Positions 53,123-55,669 of a DNA stretch of 55,669 nt are shown piece after piece. A program made the translations under genes and the position numbers. The stretch is from positions 1 through 55,669 of the forward strand of contig NZ_RAVW01000006.1 of assembly GCF_003611585.1 (NCBI RefSeq), read 5' to 3'. Source of the stretch: Corallococcus exercitus (GTDB lineage: Bacteria > Myxococcota > Myxococcia > Myxococcales > Myxococcaceae). The notes beneath the pieces are model-generated. The model did not search any database and had not been told where the DNA came from. It saw nothing but the letters and a program-made list of their open reading frames with translations. Every line of letters starts with the position of its first letter. Positions within the stretch are counted from its first letter, which is position 1.

Positions 53123-53968
53123 TTACTGGCTGCGCGCGCCCTGGCGGCGGCCGCTCACGATGAACTTGTCGGTGCGCTTGTTGGTGCGCGTGGTGAGGCC
53201 CTTGGTCTTCTTGCCCCACGGAGACACCGGGTGCGGATTACCCTGGCCGGACTTACCCTCACCACCACCGTGCGGGTGGTCGACAGGGTTCATCGCCAGA
53301 CCGCGGACGGTGGGACGGATGCCCAGCCAGCGGCTCTTGCCCGCCTTGCCGATGCGGATGATTTCGTGCTCGATGTTGCCCACCTGGCCCACGGTGGCGC
53401 GGCACTCGATGAGCACCTTGCGCACGGCGCCCGAGGGCATACGGACCTGGGCGTAGCGCTCCTCCTTCGCCATCAGCTGGCCGGAGGTGCCTGCGGAGCG
53501 GATGACCTGGGCGCCACGGCCCGGCTTCAGCTCCACGTTGTGGATGACCGTACCCACCGGGATGTTCTGCAGCGGCAGGCTGTTGCCCGGCCGGATGTCG
53601 GCGGCGGAGCCGGCGAACACGGTGTCGCCCACGCTCAGGCCCACGGGGGCCAGGATGTAGCGCTTGTCGCCGTCCGCGTAGTGCAGGAGGGCGATGTTGG
53701 CGGTGCGGTTCGGGTCGTACTCGACCGCGACGACCTTGGCCGGCACGCCGTCCTTGTCACGACGCTTGAAGTCGATGACGCGGTAGCGGCGCTTGTGACC
53801 GCCACCCTGGTGGCGGCGGGTGATGTGGCCGTGGACGTTGCGGCCACCGGAGCGCTTGATGGGCTCGGTGAGAGACTTCTCCGGCGAGTCCTTGGTGATG
53901 TCCGCGAAGTCGGACACCGTCATCAAACGGCGGGCGGCGCTTGTCGGCTTGTACTTCTTGATGCCCAT
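53123..53968 (-). CDS. rplB: Ribosomal protein L2
   Basis: 281 residues: [42 protein letters not shown], and the conserved C-terminal [18 protein letters not shown] that includes the histidine near the peptidyltransferase centre. ATG 53968. Binds helix 66 of 23S rRNA. Confidence 0.98.
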   Translation of the reverse strand: MGIKKYKPTSAARRLMTVSDFADITKDSPEKSLTEPIKRSGGRNVHGHITRRHQGGGHKRRYRVIDFKRRDKDGVPAKVVAVEYDPNRTANIALLHYADGDKRYILAPVGLSVGDTVFAGSAADIRPGNSLPLQNIPVGTVIHNVELKPGRGAQVIRSAGTSGQLMAKEERYAQVRMPSGAVRKVLIECRATVGQVGNIEHEIIRIGKAGKSRWLGIRPTVRGLAMNPVDHPHGGGEGKSGQGNPHPVSPWGKKTKGLTTRTNKRTDKFIVSGRRQGARSQ

Positions 53969-54006
53969 GGTGTGTTCCTCTCAGGCGGATCTGGACGCCA
54001 GTGGCG

Positions 54007-54300
54007 TCAGACCGCTCCCCCTTCGAAGAGTTCGATCTTGTCACCCTCCTTCAGGGTGACGACCGCCTTCTTGAAGTTGGGGCGCTGGCCGATGCTCTTG
54101 CCCACCCGCTTCGTCTTGCCACGCACGATGTTGGTGCGAACACCCTCCACCGTGACCTTGAACAGGGACTGGACCGCGCGGGACACGTCGTGCTTCGTGG
54201 CCTTGCGGTCCACGATGAACGAGTACTGGCGGAACTTCTCCCGGGCCTTGTCCAGCTTCTCCGTGATGAGAGGGCCCTTGATGACGTCGTTCAGGTTCAT
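54007..54300 (-). CDS. rplW: Ribosomal protein L23
   Basis: 97 residues: MNLNDVIKGPLITEKLDKARE, FIVDRKATKHDVSRAVQSLFKV, VTLKEGDKIELFEGG. Docking site for trigger factor and SRP at the exit tunnel. Its ATG overlaps the rplD stop by four bases, so translation is coupled. Confidence 0.97.
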   Translation of the reverse strand: MNLNDVIKGPLITEKLDKAREKFRQYSFIVDRKATKHDVSRAVQSLFKVTVEGVRTNIVRGKTKRVGKSIGQRPNFKKAVVTLKEGDKIELFEGGAV

Positions 54301-54920
54301 GACAGGGACCCCTCGAGCGCCTTCGCGGCGGCGGAAGTCAGGACGATGTGCGAGTGCTTGAGCACGGACTCGAGGTTGAGACCCTCGGGCGGCAGCACGT
54401 CGAACTTCGCCAGGTTGCGCACGCTGCGGTGCAGGTTGGTGTTGCCACGCTCGTCGATGACCAGCGCGTTCTGGAGCTTCATGCGGCGCGTGAGCACCTC
54501 GAAGGCCTGCTTCGACTTCGGGGCGTCCAGCTTGAAGCCATCCAGGATGATGAGCTGCTTCTCCCGGGCGCGCAGGGACAGCACGGCGCGCAGGGCACCG
54601 CGGCGGACCTTGCGGGGCGGCCGGTAGAAGTAGTCGCGGGCCTTGGGGGCCATCGCCTTGCCGCCGCCCACCCAGTGGGAAGCGCGGATCGAGCCCTGAC
54701 GGGCGCGGCCGGTGCCCTTCTGCTTCCAGGGCTTCTTGCCGCCGCCGCTGACGAGCGAGGTGTTCTTCACCCCGACCGTGCCGCGGCGCCGGTTGATCTG
54801 CTGCATCTTCGCCACCTCGTAGAACAGGTGGGTGTTCGGCTCGGCGCCGAAGATCTCGTCGGAGAGCTCGATCTCCGACACCTTCTTCAAATCCAGGTCG
54901 ACTACGTCAAACTTCGCCAT
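54297..54920 (-). CDS. rplD: Ribosomal protein L4
   Basis: 207 residues: EPNTHLFYEVAKMQQINRRRGT, VSGGGKKPWKQKGTGRARQGS, EVLTRRMKLQNALVID. In E. coli it represses its own S10 operon. It follows rpsJ directly after 51 bases; rplC, normally in between, is missing. Confidence 0.97.
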   Translation of the reverse strand: MAKFDVVDLDLKKVSEIELSDEIFGAEPNTHLFYEVAKMQQINRRRGTVGVKNTSLVSGGGKKPWKQKGTGRARQGSIRASHWVGGGKAMAPKARDYFYRPPRKVRRGALRAVLSLRAREKQLIILDGFKLDAPKSKQAFEVLTRRMKLQNALVIDERGNTNLHRSVRNLAKFDVLPPEGLNLESVLKHSHIVLTSAAAKALEGSLS

Positions 54921-54971
54921 GGCACTTTCCTCGGGGGTCAGAGTGAAACCACTCCGACGCCATCCCGCTTC

Positions 54972-55280
54972 CTAGGACTTGATCTCGACGTCAACGCCGG
55001 CAGACAGATCCAGCTTCATCAGCGCGTCCAGCGTCTGCTGGGTCGGCTCGAGGATATCGAGCAGGCGCTTGTGCGTGCGGATCTCGAACTGCTCGCGGCT
55101 CTTCTTGTCCACGTGCGGCGAACGCAACACGGTGAACTTGTTGATGCGCGTCGGCAGGGGGATCGGACCGGCCACCTTGGCGCCCGTGCGCTTGGCCGTC
55201 TCGACGATCTCCCCAGCACTCTGGTCCAGGAGCTTCGAGTCGTACGCCTTCAGCCGGATGCGGATCTTCTGTGTCGCCAT
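54972..55280 (-). CDS. rpsJ: Ribosomal protein S10
   Basis: 102 residues from ATG 55280 ([23 protein letters not shown]); two extra N-terminal residues in the longer frame are rejected because GAGG fits the inner [30 protein letters not shown] in outline, including the conserved RSPHV. Also the transcription factor NusE. First gene of the S10 operon after tuf. Confidence 0.98.
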   Translation of the reverse strand: MATQKIRIRLKAYDSKLLDQSAGEIVETAKRTGAKVAGPIPLPTRINKFTVLRSPHVDKKSREQFEIRTHKRLLDILEPTQQTLDALMKLDLSAGVDVEIKS

Positions 55281-55424
55281 TCGCAAGAACCTCTTTGAAC
55301 GACCTCTGGGAACCGTGAGGCGGTACGCCCGTCAACGCCTGGATTTCAGAGAACCGTTTCTTCGGAACGAAGGGGCGCGGTGTGTACCACCACACCCCAT
55401 GGGTTGCAACTGGATTTCCACCGG

Positions 55425-55460
55425 CTCCCCGGAACCGCCCCCAAGGGGCCGTCCGGAGAG
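55425..55460 (-). other. Hairpin after tuf
   Basis: CTCCCCGGA (55425-55433) pairs with TCCGGAGAG (55452-55460) with one G/T wobble, and the loop CCCC/GGGG continues it. It lies 16 bases past the tuf stop and 145 before rpsJ. No T-tract follows, so full termination is doubtful; a processing role between tuf and the S10 genes is possible. Confidence 0.5.
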
Positions 55461-55475
55461 CCTGTGGGCTGAGTG

Positions 55476-55669
<194 letters not shown>

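Noticed and set aside
54921-55475. A frameshifted rplC near rpsJ
   Set aside because: The gaps on either side of rpsJ (51 and 195 bases) hold no L3-like sequence in any frame, and they are far too short for it.

Overview
The window comes from a high-GC (roughly 70 percent) delta-proteobacterial genome, most likely a myxobacterium of the Corallococcus/Myxococcus group. The grounds are the codon bias, the many secreted lipoproteins (M57-type metalloproteases, Ig-fold and propeller lipoproteins), FHA-coupled sigma-54-type regulators, and a ribosomal protein cluster with long hairpin-rich spacers. The genus is inferred; nothing in the window names it. Strand symbols refer to the given sequence.

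Region 1 (1-7624) is an accessory surface/secretome block: a partial Gly/Ser/Thr-repeat lipoprotein, a small Cys-containing lipoprotein, two tandem paralogous lipoproteins, an orphan 386-residue protein and a secreted Vps62-type protein.

Region 2 (7671-18212) is a minus-strand acyl-CoA catabolic operon with a divergent TetR regulator. Its content (AtuA/DUF1446 protein, acyl-CoA dehydrogenase, SDR, carboxylase beta and alpha subunits, enoyl-CoA hydratase, acyl-CoA synthetase) matches the acyclic-terpene utilisation (atu) pathway of Pseudomonas. A perfect 9+9 bp palindrome lies in the divergent promoter.

Region 3 (18334-23668) holds an Ig-domain lipoprotein, an M57 / trypsin-like / M57 protease cassette and another lipoprotein.

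Region 4 (23692-38424) is mixed. It contains a 1018-residue protein joining MJ1316/DUF504, endonuclease-exonuclease-phosphatase, 2H phosphoesterase (2'-5' RNA ligase-like) and eukaryote-type poly(A) polymerase domains, the strongest candidate for an unusual RNA-repair system here. Also present are a propeller lipoprotein, a class III-like sirtuin, free methionine-R-sulfoxide reductase, pseudouridine-5'-phosphate glycosidase, an EamA transporter, a degenerate FHA-GAF-AAA+ regulator, a DUF2314-like protein with a deoxynucleoside kinase, PlsC, a TPR lipoprotein and a one-helix membrane protein.

Region 5 (38463-55669, all minus) is the translation supercluster. In transcription order it reads tuf (3' end), rpsJ, rplD, rplW, rplB, rpsS, rplV, rpsC, rplP, rpmC, rpsQ, rplN, rplX, rplE, rpsN, rpsH, rplF, rplR, rpsE, rpmD, rplO, secY, adk, map, infA, rpmJ, rpsM, rpsK, rpsD, rpoA, rplQ. 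rplC (L3), normally between rpsJ and rplD, is absent. Spacers are long and many contain strong stem-loops. Several genes start with GTG or TTG. The cluster ends at a strong hairpin shared with the convergent upstream gene.
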